A DNA stretch of 64,000 nucleotides from assembly GCA_052117605.1 (NCBI GenBank), contig JBQKIT010000002.1. One strand, written 5' to 3'. Below the pieces are notes generated by a model. That model searched no databases. It was given only the letters and a program-made list of their open reading frames with translations, and was not told the origin of the DNA. Source of the stretch: CAG-791 sp000431495 (GTDB lineage: Bacteria; Bacillota; Clostridia; Lachnospirales; Lachnospiraceae). Below, piece by piece: positions 17,268 through 25,999 of the stretch. Numbering within the stretch: the first letter of the stretch is position 1; every line of letters begins with the position of its first letter. Position numbers and translations under genes: made by a program.

Positions 17268-18027
17268 AACGGAGAAGCAGTATCATACACAGGTCGGACC
17301 CGAAGACATCGGACGCTATGTGATTATGCCCGGTGATCCGAAGCGCTGCGCCAAGATTGCGAAGTATCTGGAGAATCCTGTTCTGATTGCAGATTCCCGG
17401 GAATATGTGACCTACACCGGAACTCTTCTCGGAGAGAAGGTGTCGGTGACCTCTACCGGAATCGGCGGGCCCTCTGCTGCCATCGCAATGGAAGAGCTGG
17501 TAAAGGCGGGGGCGGACACCTTTGTGAGAATCGGAACCTGCGGAGGCATTCAGCCGGAGGTAAAGAGCGGAGATGTTGTCATTGCCACAGCGGCGGTTCG
17601 GATGGACGGAACGAGCAAGGAATACGCACCGCTTGAATTTCCTGCTGTTGCAGATCTTACCGTGACAAATGCGCTTGTTGCCGCAGCCGGGGAAGAAGGT
17701 GACTGCGTTCACACGGGTGTTGTGCAGTGCAAGGATTCCTTCTACGGACAGCATGATCCCTCTGAGATGCCGGTTTCCTATGAGCTTGCGAACAAGTGGG
17801 AGGCCTGGAAGCGGCTTGGCTGCCTCGCCTCTGAGATGGAATCCTCAACGCTGTTTGTTGTGGGCTCCTTCCGCCATGTGAGGTGCGGCTCCTGCTTCCT
17901 TGTCATGGCAAATCAGGAAAGAGAAAAGCTCGGACTGGAAAATCCCGTCGTACATGATACCGACGGAGCCATTCGGGTGGCAATCAGCGCGGTCAGGAAG
18001 CTGATCGAAGGGGATCGCAGGAAGTAA
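17254..18027 (+). CDS. Uridine phosphorylase-type nucleoside phosphorylase
   Basis: A 257-residue enzyme of the PNP/UDP phosphorylase family, cleaving a nucleoside with phosphate to base and ribose-1-phosphate. Motifs: VIMPGDPKRCAKIA (phosphate loop), TSTGIGGPSAAIAMEEL, FVRIGTCGGIQPEVKSGD, VRMDGTSKEYAP and CLASEMESSTLFVVG (ribose-binding EMES). These favour uridine over purine nucleosides. The start lies within the citrate synthase 3' end, and the BMP-domain protein follows 30 bases later. Confidence 0.9.
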   Translation: MHYSETEKQYHTQVGPEDIGRYVIMPGDPKRCAKIAKYLENPVLIADSREYVTYTGTLLGEKVSVTSTGIGGPSAAIAMEELVKAGADTFVRIGTCGGIQPEVKSGDVVIATAAVRMDGTSKEYAPLEFPAVADLTVTNALVAAAGEEGDCVHTGVVQCKDSFYGQHDPSEMPVSYELANKWEAWKRLGCLASEMESSTLFVVGSFRHVRCGSCFLVMANQEREKLGLENPVVHDTDGAIRVAISAVRKLIEGDRRK

Positions 18028-18057
18028 GAAAAGACGAAAGGAAGGACGGTGTAACCT

Positions 18058-20070
18058 ATGGAACCTGATTATATTGCTGCAAGGAAGCTTGGGCTTCGCG
18101 AAATGAAACAGGCGGCATTGGAGAAACGTTCTCCCTATCCGGCTGTTCTGGATCATATCATTGAAGGTGAGGGCAAGCTTGCCGAGATCAATATAGGACT
18201 TCTGGAAATTCCTCTGAATATGATTGACGGAACGAGAACGGAAGGAAGAACCTCTGCGTTTGCGGCGAATTTTATGCCGGTTCTGAAACCGGGCACGGAA
18301 TTTGCCCGCAAGTGGTCGGAGCTTTATGATTCCCAGACGAAAGAGGGAATCCGTGATCCGATCAAGGCCTACGAGTATATGACGAGATTTTACGTGGAAG
18401 AGGGCAATAAGCGCGTGTCCGTCAGCCGTTTTGTCGGAGCCTCTGCCATTCATGCCAATGTGATCCGTGTCATGCCGAAGAAGGCGGATACAAAGGAATA
18501 CCGCGTGTACCGCGAGTTCCTCGAGTATTTTAATGTCAACCGGATGTATGACGTTGTTTTCTCGGAGGAGGGAAGCTACCGGAAGTTTGCTGCCTGCCTC
18601 GGACAGACCATGGACAAGCCCTGGCCTGCGGAAGTGAGAGAAGACATCAAGGCAGCCTATGCCGTGTTTGAACAGGTGTATCATCATGAAGGCGAAAAGC
18701 GCAGGATGACCCTTCCGGACGGAGATGCCTTCCTGACCTATCTGAATTTCTATCCGATTCAGAGCCTGATCAATGAACCGAGAACCCTTCTGGAAAATCG
18801 GATTGACCGCCTGTGGAAGGAGTTTCTGGTTGATGCCAACGAGGATGGCATCACACTGGTAGAGACGCCGGACGAAATTCGAAGCGAGAAGACTGCATTT
18901 GATACGCTCCGCGGAATTCTGCAGACGAAGCCTCATTATTCCAGGGAAAATCCCCTTCATATGGCTTTTATTTATCCTAAGACGGCGGACAATTCCGGCT
19001 GGATTTACGGACATGAGCTGGGCCGCAACTATGTGGAGAGTCACTTTGGCGGACTGGTAAAGACAGAGAAGTATGAAAACTGCAGTACCGATGAAGAGGT
19101 TCGCAAGGCGGTTGATGCGGCAGTGGTGAATCACGCGGAGATGGTGTTTACCATCTCTCCGACGCAGATGGATGAAACCCTGCGCTCTGCCATTCACTAT
19201 CCGGATACGAAATTTCTGAACTGCTCCATCAATCTTTCGCACAATGCGGTTCGCACCTATTACGGAAGAATGCATGAGGCGAAGTTTCTGATGGGAGCGA
19301 TTGCGGCGAGCGTTGCGAGCAACCACAAGATCGGCTATGTGGCGGATTATCCGATTTACGGGATTGTTGCAGGAATCAATGCATTTGCAATCGGAGCCGG
19401 GATGATTGATCCCAAGGCGAAGATTCATCTGAAGTGGTCAACGGACAAGGACATAAACTGGCGAAAGGATTTCGAAGACGAGGGCGTCTACGTGGTTTCG
19501 GGGTCTGATTTTATCCGGCCGGCGCAGGCATCCCGCGAATACGGAATCTATCAGAGAGATCTGGACGGGAATGTTATCAATCTGGCGGCACCTGTGTGGA
19601 ACTGGGGCACATATTATGAGCTGATTGCCCGAAATGTCCTGGAGGGCACCTGGGATGCCGCCGGACAGGCGGCAGAGGACCGCTCTACCAATTACTGGTG
19701 GGGGATGTCTGCCGGTGTGATTGATGTCATTCTTTCCGAGAAGCTCTCGTATTATTCGAAGAAGCTGGTGGATACCTTCCGCAGCGGGATTGTTTCGGGA
19801 AGGATCAATCCCTTTATGGGAGAGCTCCATTCTCAGAGCGGGCTGATCCGTCCGGATACTTCGCGCGGGCTCTCGAACGAGGAGATCATCACGATGAGCT
19901 GGCTGAATGACAACGTCATCGGCAGCCTTCCGAAAAAGGAAGCATTGAACGAAGAGGCCAATGCTGCCGTTGATGTCAGCGGTGTCAGCGGCGTGGGAAC
20001 AGATGGCGGGAACAGTTCTGCGGCAGCCCTTGCGGCAGCAGGACATGAAGATACAACGGGGATGGAGTAA
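18058..20070 (+). CDS. Cytoplasmic BMP/PnrA-like ligand-binding protein with ParB-like N-terminal domain
   Basis: A 670-residue protein. Residues 1-140 have a ParB/Srx-like pattern (LLEIPLNMIDGTRTEGR, then FYVEEGNKRVSVSRFVGAS and IHANVIRVMP). Residues 300-600 match the basic membrane protein fold, the periplasmic-type binding domain of nucleoside transporters such as PnrA/BmpA: HMAFIYPKTADNSGWIYGHE, VFTISPTQMDETL, HEAKFLMGAIAASV and KIGYVADYPIYGIVAGINAF. There is no signal peptide or lipobox, so unlike ABC-transporter BMP proteins it should be cytoplasmic. Its position directly after a nucleoside phosphorylase supports nucleoside sensing or binding. The last 40 residues are Ala/Gly/Ser-rich and disordered. 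The architecture is recurrent in Clostridia as far as I recall, but its role is unknown. Confidence 0.78.
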   Translation: MEPDYIAARKLGLREMKQAALEKRSPYPAVLDHIIEGEGKLAEINIGLLEIPLNMIDGTRTEGRTSAFAANFMPVLKPGTEFARKWSELYDSQTKEGIRDPIKAYEYMTRFYVEEGNKRVSVSRFVGASAIHANVIRVMPKKADTKEYRVYREFLEYFNVNRMYDVVFSEEGSYRKFAACLGQTMDKPWPAEVREDIKAAYAVFEQVYHHEGEKRRMTLPDGDAFLTYLNFYPIQSLINEPRTLLENRIDRLWKEFLVDANEDGITLVETPDEIRSEKTAFDTLRGILQTKPHYSRENPLHMAFIYPKTADNSGWIYGHELGRNYVESHFGGLVKTEKYENCSTDEEVRKAVDAAVVNHAEMVFTISPTQMDETLRSAIHYPDTKFLNCSINLSHNAVRTYYGRMHEAKFLMGAIAASVASNHKIGYVADYPIYGIVAGINAFAIGAGMIDPKAKIHLKWSTDKDINWRKDFEDEGVYVVSGSDFIRPAQASREYGIYQRDLDGNVINLAAPVWNWGTYYELIARNVLEGTWDAAGQAAEDRSTNYWWGMSAGVIDVILSEKLSYYSKKLVDTFRSGIVSGRINPFMGELHSQSGLIRPDTSRGLSNEEIITMSWLNDNVIGSLPKKEALNEEANAAVDVSGVSGVGTDGGNSSAAALAAAGHEDTTGME

Positions 20071-20078
20071 TTGATGTT

Positions 20079-20750
20079 ATGAAGATTCTGGTAATTGCCG
20101 ACGAGGAAGTAAAAAGCCTTTGGGACTATTATGACCGCGAGAAAACGAAGGATGTTGACCTTATCATTTCCTGCGGGGATCTGAAGCCGCAGTATCTGGA
20201 ATTTCTGGAGTCGATGGTAAACTGCCCTCTCCTGTATGTGCGCGGCAATCATGATTCCAAATACGATATGAATCCTCCGCTCGGGTGCATTGATATTGAT
20301 GACAAGATGTATGATTATAAAGGCCTTCGGATCGCGGGTCTTGGCGGAAGCATGCGCTATCATCTGGGCGAGGACATGTATTCGGAAGCAGAGATGGGCA
20401 GGCGGATCGCGAAGCTGAACCGCCAGATTTTGCTGATGAACGGCGTGGATCTTCTGGTCACGCATGCACCTGCCAGAGGGTATGGAGACATGGAGGACCT
20501 TCCGCATCTTGGCTTTGAATGCTTCAACGAATTTATGGAGAAGTGGCATCCCAAGTACATGCTCCACGGGCATGTTCATAAAAGCTATCAGTATAAATTT
20601 GTCCGGGAACGGGAGCATGCAAGCGGAACGAAAATCATCAATGCCTATGAATATACCATATTGAACATTGGTGATGACGAGCATCCGGCACAGGGAAGAA
20701 CCGGCTCTGCTTTATATGATCTGTATATGAATCTGAAGACCAGGAAGTAA
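20079..20750 (+). CDS. Calcineurin-like metallophosphoesterase family protein
   Basis: A 223-residue phosphoesterase. Blocks II-V are clear: IISCGDLKPQYLEF (GD), VRGNHDSKYDMNP (GNHD), LLVTHAPARGYGD (TH) and MLHGHVHKSYQYKF (GHxH). Block I, normally D-x-H, reads ILVIADEEVKSLW, so the usual first histidine is replaced by Glu. That pattern is, in my memory, typical of a Firmicutes subfamily of unknown substrate. It begins 9 bases after the BMP-domain protein, implying co-expression; a nucleotide substrate would fit the neighbours but is not shown. Confidence 0.82.
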   Translation: MKILVIADEEVKSLWDYYDREKTKDVDLIISCGDLKPQYLEFLESMVNCPLLYVRGNHDSKYDMNPPLGCIDIDDKMYDYKGLRIAGLGGSMRYHLGEDMYSEAEMGRRIAKLNRQILLMNGVDLLVTHAPARGYGDMEDLPHLGFECFNEFMEKWHPKYMLHGHVHKSYQYKFVREREHASGTKIINAYEYTILNIGDDEHPAQGRTGSALYDLYMNLKTRK

Positions 20751-20828
20751 GCTTCCGGTTCAGCATCGTATATTCTTCTTATGAAAGGATCAAAAATGCC
20801 GCGATGAGCGGCAGGGGAGGACATTATT

Positions 20829-21863
20829 ATGGAAATGCAGATGGAGTTCAAGCGGAAATTGCCGATTCCGCAGGAGATCAAGCGTGAATTTCCGCTTTCT
20901 GCCAGGGTACGGCAGGTGAAGGAGGAACGCGATCGGATCATCGAGGATATTTTCTATGGAAAGGATGATCGTTTTCTTCTTGTCATCGGGCCGTGCTCGG
21001 CCGACCGCGAGGATGCGGTGCTGGAATATATGACCCGCCTTGTGAAGGTTCAGGAGAAGGTCAAGGATAAGATTTTTATCATTCCGAGGGTCTATACAAA
21101 CAAACCAAGGACCAAGGGTGTCGGCTACAAGGGAATGCTTCACCAGCCGGATCCGGAAAAAGGCGAGGATATGCTGGCAGGCATCATCGCCATTCGTCAG
21201 ATGCATACGCATGTGGTGGAGGAGACCGGCTTTACCTGCGCAGAGGAAATGCTTTATCCGGAAAATCACCGCTATCTTTCGGATCTCCTTGCCTATGTGG
21301 CCATCGGAGCCCGTTCGGTGGAGGATCAGCAGCACCGTATGGTGGCAAGCGGAGTCGGAATCCCGGTTGGCATGAAGAACCCGACGGGTGGGGATATCTC
21401 TGTCATGATGAATTCCATTACGGCGGCACAGAACAGTCAGAACTTCCTGTACCGCGGCTGGGAGGTTGTGACCACAGGAAATCCGATGGCGCATGCCATT
21501 CTCCGCGGCTATGTCGACAATCACGGAAGAAGCCACGCAAATTATCATTATGAGGATCTGCGGAATCTGAAGGAAGCCTATGACAAAGCGCAGCTTCAGA
21601 ATCCGGCCGTTCTGGTAGACTGCAATCACTCGAATTCCGGCAAGCAGTATCTGGAGCAGATCCGTATCGCAAAGGACGTGCTGCATTCCATGCGGGCTTC
21701 GGAGGATATTCGCGGACTGGTGAAGGGTCTGATGATTGAAAGCTATCTGGAGGACGGTGCCCAGAAGATCGGAGAAGGCGTATACGGGTGTTCCATCACG
21801 GATCCCTGCCTTGGCTGGGAGAAATCCGAGAAGCTGATTTATGATCTGGCGGAAGAGCTCTGA
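20829..21863 (+). CDS. 3-deoxy-7-phosphoheptulonate synthase (DAHP synthase, AroF/G/H type)
   Basis: A 344-residue class I-alpha DAHP synthase, first enzyme of the shikimate pathway, joining phosphoenolpyruvate with erythrose-4-phosphate. Motifs: LLVIGPCSADREDAVLEY, IIPRVYTNKPRTKGVGYKG, IGARSVEDQQHRMVASG, PVGMKNPTGGDISVMMNSI, LVDCNHSNSGKQY and GVYGCSITDPCLGWE. Length is normal. The N-terminal helix is the region where feedback by aromatic amino acids is usually sensed in this class. A small ORF follows on the same strand. Confidence 0.94.
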   Translation: MEMQMEFKRKLPIPQEIKREFPLSARVRQVKEERDRIIEDIFYGKDDRFLLVIGPCSADREDAVLEYMTRLVKVQEKVKDKIFIIPRVYTNKPRTKGVGYKGMLHQPDPEKGEDMLAGIIAIRQMHTHVVEETGFTCAEEMLYPENHRYLSDLLAYVAIGARSVEDQQHRMVASGVGIPVGMKNPTGGDISVMMNSITAAQNSQNFLYRGWEVVTTGNPMAHAILRGYVDNHGRSHANYHYEDLRNLKEAYDKAQLQNPAVLVDCNHSNSGKQYLEQIRIAKDVLHSMRASEDIRGLVKGLMIESYLEDGAQKIGEGVYGCSITDPCLGWEKSEKLIYDLAEEL

Positions 21864-21884
21864 CAGAAGAAAGCGATTCATAGT

Positions 21885-22049
21885 ATGAACGCCCTGACGG
21901 AAAGACAGGGGCGGGGATGGATCCCCGGGAAGAAAAGATCTGCGAAGGGATCCGGTGAGCTGTTTCCTCTGGTGGAGCAGCAGTATGAAATTACGATCCG
22001 GGCCATCCGCGAATATGAGGCGGCGCTTCCGCAGAATCCTGCGGAGTGA
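21885..22049 (+). CDS. Possible 54-residue small protein
   Basis: An uninterrupted ORF fills most of the gap between DAHP synthase and the GH3 gene. Its codon choice (GAG, CTG, GCG, CCG) matches the neighbouring genes. The product has a basic N-terminal half (GWIPGKKRSAKGSG) and an amphipathic helix (LVEQQYEITIRAIREYEAAL). No clear ribosome site is visible 5-10 bases upstream, and I do not recognise a family. It may be a real small gene or chance coding. Confidence 0.35.
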   Translation: MNALTERQGRGWIPGKKRSAKGSGELFPLVEQQYEITIRAIREYEAALPQNPAE

Positions 22050-22138
22050 AATAAGTTTGTTTACAGGATAAAAGAGGAGACGCTGTACGTGAAACAGGAC
22101 GTATGGCGTCTTTTGCACGGAAAATACAGGAGCAGGCA

Positions 22139-24526
22139 ATGACGGAAGAAGAGCTGAGCAGGAAAGTCGATGAAATCGCCGCGAAGATGACCACAGAAGA
22201 GAAGATTGCCTTCTGCAGCGGCAAGGACTTCTGGCATACCAGGGAAATGGCAGGCTGCGAAGTCCCGGAAATGATGATGACAGACGGACCGAACGGCCTC
22301 CGCAAACAGAACGGGAAGCCGGATGCACTGGGGGCGGAAGGCTCTGAGGAGGCAACGTGTTTTCCGACGGCGGTGACGGCGGCGCAAACCTGGAACCGGA
22401 AGCTCTTATACGAGGAAGGCCGCGCCATCGGGGAAGAGGCAAAAGAGGCAAGGGTCGGGGTTGTCCTCGGGCCCGGTGTCAATATCAAGCGAAATCCCCT
22501 GTGCGGAAGAAATTTCGAATATTATTCCGAGGATCCCTATGTGGCGGGAGAGCTGGGAGCTTCCTTTGTGGCCGGCATGCAGAATGAAACCGGAATCGGG
22601 GCAAGCCTGAAGCATTTTGCCTGCAATTCGCAGGAATACAGAAGGCTTCAATCCGACTCGCAGATAGACGAGAGAACACTTCGTGAAATCTATCTGCGTG
22701 CGTTTGAGAAAGTGGTGAAAAAGGCTCAGCCCGCTACGGTAATGTGTGCCTACAATCAGATCAACGGTACCTTCTGCAGTGACAGCAAAAAGCTTCTGAC
22801 GGATATCCTCCGAAAGGAGTGGGGCTTTAAGGGCGCTGTGGTCACGGACTGGGGAGCTCTGCATAACAGGACAGAAGCCTTTCGTGCGGGCTGTGATCTG
22901 GTGATGCCCGGGGGCTCGGCGATGGGTGAGAAAGAGGCCAGAAAGGCTCTTGACCAGGGAAAACTGGACATAGAATGCGTCAATGCATCCGTGAAGCGCC
23001 TGCTGACGCTGGTTCTTCGAAGAAGTGAGGCACTGGAAAAAGCCAAGGATTACTCCTATGACCGGACGGCGCACCAGATGACCGCGCAGCGGATTGCGGA
23101 GGAGGGAGCGGTGCTCCTGAAAAATGATGGCGCAATCCTCCCTCTGGAGAATACAAGAGAGGTGGTCCTCATCGGCCGGATGGCGGTCTCCATGCGCTAT
23201 CAGGGAGGCGGAAGCTCGCACATCAATCCGACAAAGCTGACGCAGGTCCGGGAGTGCATTCCGGATGCTGCTTATGTGGAAGGCTGTGACGAAGAAGGAA
23301 ATGTCACGGAGGAGAGTCTGGAGGAGGTTACCCGGGCAGCAAAGAGGGCCAGAAAGGCGGTTGTTTTTGTCGGGCTGACGGACCGCTATGAGTCGGAAGG
23401 CTTCGACCGCAGGGATCTTTCGATTCCGATCGGACACAACCGCATGGTGAAGGCTGCGCTTGCAGGAAACCCGAATGTGATTGTGGTTCTGATGGGCGGG
23501 AGCCCGATGAAGCTTCCCTGGAGAAATGAGGTAAAGGCCATCCTTTATACGGGACTTTGCGGTCAGGCGGGGGGCACAGCCATTGCAAATTTGTTGACCG
23601 GAAAAGTCAACCCATCCGGCAAGCTTACGGAAACCTGGCCGCTGGAGGAAATTGACATTCCGTCCTATGGACGGTACGGGAAAAAGAATGCGCAGTACCG
23701 GGAAGGGATTTATGTGGGCTATCGCTATTATGAAAAAGCGGGACAGCCGGTTGCGTATCCCTTTGGCTATGGACTTTCCTATACAAAATTTGAATATACG
23801 AATCTTCTGATCAGTGACCGGCAGGTGACGGTGCAGGTCCGCAATGTCGGAAACCGGGCAGGCAGTGAAGTGGTGCAGCTCTATATGGCGAATCCGCAGG
23901 ATGGTACCTATCGGCCGCTCAAGGAGCTTCGTGCCTTTGAGAAGGTTTTCCTGCAGCCGGGAGAGGGGGCAATGGTGACGTTCCTTCTGGCAAGCCGTGA
24001 TTTTGCCATTTATCAGGATGGATGGAGAATTCCGACCGGAACCTATGCGGTGCTTGTCGGATCCTCTTCGGCGGATATCCGGCTTTCCCAGCAGGTGATC
24101 GTGGAGGAAGAAAAGGTGCCGGCACCCGCCTGGCTTGCGGGCAGCTGGTATGCTAAGCCCGCGGGGCAGCCTTCCATTGGCGAATGGCGGCACATTATGG
24201 AAAATCTTCCGGAAGAAGCGGAGGACGCGGAGCCCGGGAGCTTCTCGGAGGAAAGCTCTGTCTCGGAGATGGCACCCTGCAGCAGAATCTGCCGCATGGT
24301 GTACCAAGGAATGAAAAGGGCCTGCATGAAGCAGTCCGGCTGCCCGGAATGGAATGAGGACGATCCGGTCTATCGGATGGCGTTGTCCACTTCAGCGGAT
24401 ATTCCGGTCCGGGCGCTGAGGTCCTTTGCACCCGGGGTTCCGGCATTTGCGTTGAAAATGCTGGTGTGGTTTGCAAATCACGGAAGAAATCAGGCATCCA
24501 GTCCAAGCCGGTTTCTGCGCCAGTAA
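22139..24526 (+). CDS. Glycoside hydrolase family 3 (beta-glucosidase-like)
   Basis: A 795-residue GH3 enzyme without a signal peptide, so probably cytoplasmic and acting on imported oligosaccharides. Order: N-terminal TIM-barrel domain (MMTDGPNGLRKQN, RNPLCGRNFEYYSEDPYV, KHFACNSQE), catalytic nucleophile Asp in KGAVVTDWGALHNRTEAF, the GH3 C-terminal alpha/beta sandwich (YQGGGSSHINP, VFVGLTDRYESEGFDRR) and a fibronectin-III-like domain (YPFGYGLSYTKFEYTN, QVTVQVRNVGNRAGSEVVQL). About 120 extra residues follow the usual end and carry no recognisable domain. ATG 22139 follows CAGGAG; the upstream in-frame ATG at 22103 lacks a site. The 3' end overlaps the convergent CYTH gene by 37 bases. Confidence 0.9.
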   Translation: MTEEELSRKVDEIAAKMTTEEKIAFCSGKDFWHTREMAGCEVPEMMMTDGPNGLRKQNGKPDALGAEGSEEATCFPTAVTAAQTWNRKLLYEEGRAIGEEAKEARVGVVLGPGVNIKRNPLCGRNFEYYSEDPYVAGELGASFVAGMQNETGIGASLKHFACNSQEYRRLQSDSQIDERTLREIYLRAFEKVVKKAQPATVMCAYNQINGTFCSDSKKLLTDILRKEWGFKGAVVTDWGALHNRTEAFRAGCDLVMPGGSAMGEKEARKALDQGKLDIECVNASVKRLLTLVLRRSEALEKAKDYSYDRTAHQMTAQRIAEEGAVLLKNDGAILPLENTREVVLIGRMAVSMRYQGGGSSHINPTKLTQVRECIPDAAYVEGCDEEGNVTEESLEEVTRAAKRARKAVVFVGLTDRYESEGFDRRDLSIPIGHNRMVKAALAGNPNVIVVLMGGSPMKLPWRNEVKAILYTGLCGQAGGTAIANLLTGKVNPSGKLTETWPLEEIDIPSYGRYGKKNAQYREGIYVGYRYYEKAGQPVAYPFGYGLSYTKFEYTNLLISDRQVTVQVRNVGNRAGSEVVQLYMANPQDGTYRPLKELRAFEKVFLQPGEGAMVTFLLASRDFAIYQDGWRIPTGTYAVLVGSSSADIRLSQQVIVEEEKVPAPAWLAGSWYAKPAGQPSIGEWRHIMENLPEEAEDAEPGSFSEESSVSEMAPCSRICRMVYQGMKRACMKQSGCPEWNEDDPVYRMALSTSADIPVRALRSFAPGVPAFALKMLVWFANHGRNQASSPSRFLRQ

Positions 24527-25029
24527 GCACCCATGGTCATGCCGGGCGTGAAGGTGACATCACGGCAGAGATATTCTTCGAGCCCGACAGCGGCGGGAGA
24601 AAACTGCGCGGCCTCTTCTTCGGAAGAGAATTCAATCTCCGCATAAAAAAATGCGGTCGGAGCAGCTTCGTCCACGGCATTCACCTCCAGGCGATGTCCG
24701 TCCGGGAGCAGATAGGTTCTCCGAAGCTTTGGGATGAGGGGAAGACCGATCAGATCCTGAAGCTGTTCAAAGTGCTCTGCGGAAATCGGAAATTCAATTT
24801 CTTTGCGGGTGAGCCCGTTGCCGCGGCTCTTAAAGCAGAGAATATAGTCTGTCTTTTTTCCGACAATGGTTTCCTCGCGGATGCGGACGGTGGGCTCTAT
24901 CGTGAGATAGCCCTGGCGCATGAGCTCCTCCTTGATCAGAGGAAGGTCCGTGCCGCGGTCCTTCGGCCATCCGCTTACCAGCCACTTTCGTTCGATTTCG
25001 AGGGGGGATTTGTCTGCAGAATTCATCAT
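24490..25029 (-). CDS. CYTH domain-containing protein
   Basis: A 179-residue protein with the defining EIERKW motif near its N terminus (SPLEIERKWLVSG) and alternating charged strands forming the triphosphate tunnel: EPTVRIREETI, YILCFKSRGNGLTRKEIEF, KLRRTYLLPDGHRLEVNAVD and FFYAEIEFSSEEEA. CYTH proteins cleave inorganic triphosphate or, less often, make cAMP; in Firmicutes most are thought to be triphosphatases. AAGGAGC precedes the start. Its 3' end overlaps the GH3 gene tail-to-tail. Confidence 0.85.
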   Translation of the reverse strand: MMNSADKSPLEIERKWLVSGWPKDRGTDLPLIKEELMRQGYLTIEPTVRIREETIVGKKTDYILCFKSRGNGLTRKEIEFPISAEHFEQLQDLIGLPLIPKLRRTYLLPDGHRLEVNAVDEAAPTAFFYAEIEFSSEEEAAQFSPAAVGLEEYLCRDVTFTPGMTMGAYWRRNRLGLDA

Positions 25030-25167
25030 ATACAGCTCCTTCTCCGGCTATGGAAACAGATTATGTGCAGAAAATGATGCGGACCCGGAGAGAAACGCAA
25101 AAAGCGTTCCTGCACCGGATAATTATCAGTTTACAGAGGAAACAAAAATCGTCAAGAAAGGGATGCA

Positions 25168-25938
25168 ATGAATAATTTCAAGATGATCGTCAGCTATGAT
25201 GGGACTCGCTACTACGGATGGGAGCATCAGCCGAATACGGATATGACCATTCAGGGAAAGCTGGAGACGGTGCTGACACAGATGCTGGAAACTACCTCCG
25301 GGAAAACACCGGATCGGCCGGTCACCGTCATCGGAGCAGGAAGGACGGACGCCGGGGTGCACGCAAGAGCGATGACGGCGAATGTCCTTCTGGATACGGA
25401 TCTTTCCGCGGAAGAAATTCAGAAGTATATGAATCGCTACCTTCCGGATGATATCAGTGTGAATGAGGTGAAGCTGGCAGCGGAACGTTTTCACAGCCGC
25501 TTCAAGGCGACGGGAAAGACCTATCGTTATACACTCTGGTACAGTGAAGACGGGAAAAAGCCTGTTTTTGACCGGAAATACGTCTGGATGCTGAAGGAAG
25601 CGCCGGATACGGAGAAGATGAGGGAAGCGGCCACGCGTCTTGCCGGTGAGCATGACTACAAGAGTTTTTGCGGAAACTCACACATGAAGAAGTCCACGGT
25701 CCGTGTGGTGGATGCCATCCGGATTGAGGAGACAGGAAACTATATCCGGATTTATTATCATGGAACCGGCTTTCTGCAGAATATGGTGCGAATTCTTACC
25801 GGAACGCTTCTGGAAGCAGGGTATGGACGTCTTGCACCGGAGGATATGGACCGGATTCTGGAAGCAAGGGATCGCAAAAAAGCAGGCCCGACCGCTCCTG
25901 CGGCAGGCCTGTGCCTGTTAAAGGTAGATTATGAATAA
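25168..25938 (+). CDS. truA: tRNA pseudouridine(38-40) synthase TruA
   Basis: A 256-residue TruA that isomerises uridines 38-40 in tRNA anticodon stems. The catalytic aspartate lies in VIGAGRTDAGVHARAM; YDGTRYYGWEHQPN, FKATGKTYRYTLWYS, DYKSFCGNSHMKKSTVR, IYYHGTGFLQNMVRILTGTL and KAGPTAPAAGLCL are all in order. AAAGGGA precedes ATG 25168. It is followed by a strong bidirectional hairpin. Confidence 0.95.
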   Translation: MNNFKMIVSYDGTRYYGWEHQPNTDMTIQGKLETVLTQMLETTSGKTPDRPVTVIGAGRTDAGVHARAMTANVLLDTDLSAEEIQKYMNRYLPDDISVNEVKLAAERFHSRFKATGKTYRYTLWYSEDGKKPVFDRKYVWMLKEAPDTEKMREAATRLAGEHDYKSFCGNSHMKKSTVRVVDAIRIEETGNYIRIYYHGTGFLQNMVRILTGTLLEAGYGRLAPEDMDRILEARDRKKAGPTAPAAGLCLLKVDYE

Positions 25939-25941
25939 AGA

Positions 25942-25984
25942 AAGGCCCGGGGGAATGCGGAATCATCGCCTTCTCCCGGGCCTT
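25942..25984. terminator. Strong hairpin between truA and the convergent HicB-like gene
   Basis: A 14-bp arm at 25942-25955 pairs with 25971-25984 with a single mismatch; runs of A on one side and T/A on the other allow termination in both directions. Confidence 0.8.
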
Positions 25985-25999
25985 AAAAATCGGAAGGCT

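Noticed and set aside
17845..19428. A 527-codon minus-strand frame opposite the BMP-domain gene
   Set aside because: Shadow frame without start signals; the plus-strand protein has clear family motifs.
22406..24307. A 633-codon open frame on the minus strand opposite the GH3 gene
   Set aside because: It mirrors a GC-rich real gene, has no ribosome site, and its product lacks any domain pattern; the plus-strand GH3 motifs are decisive.
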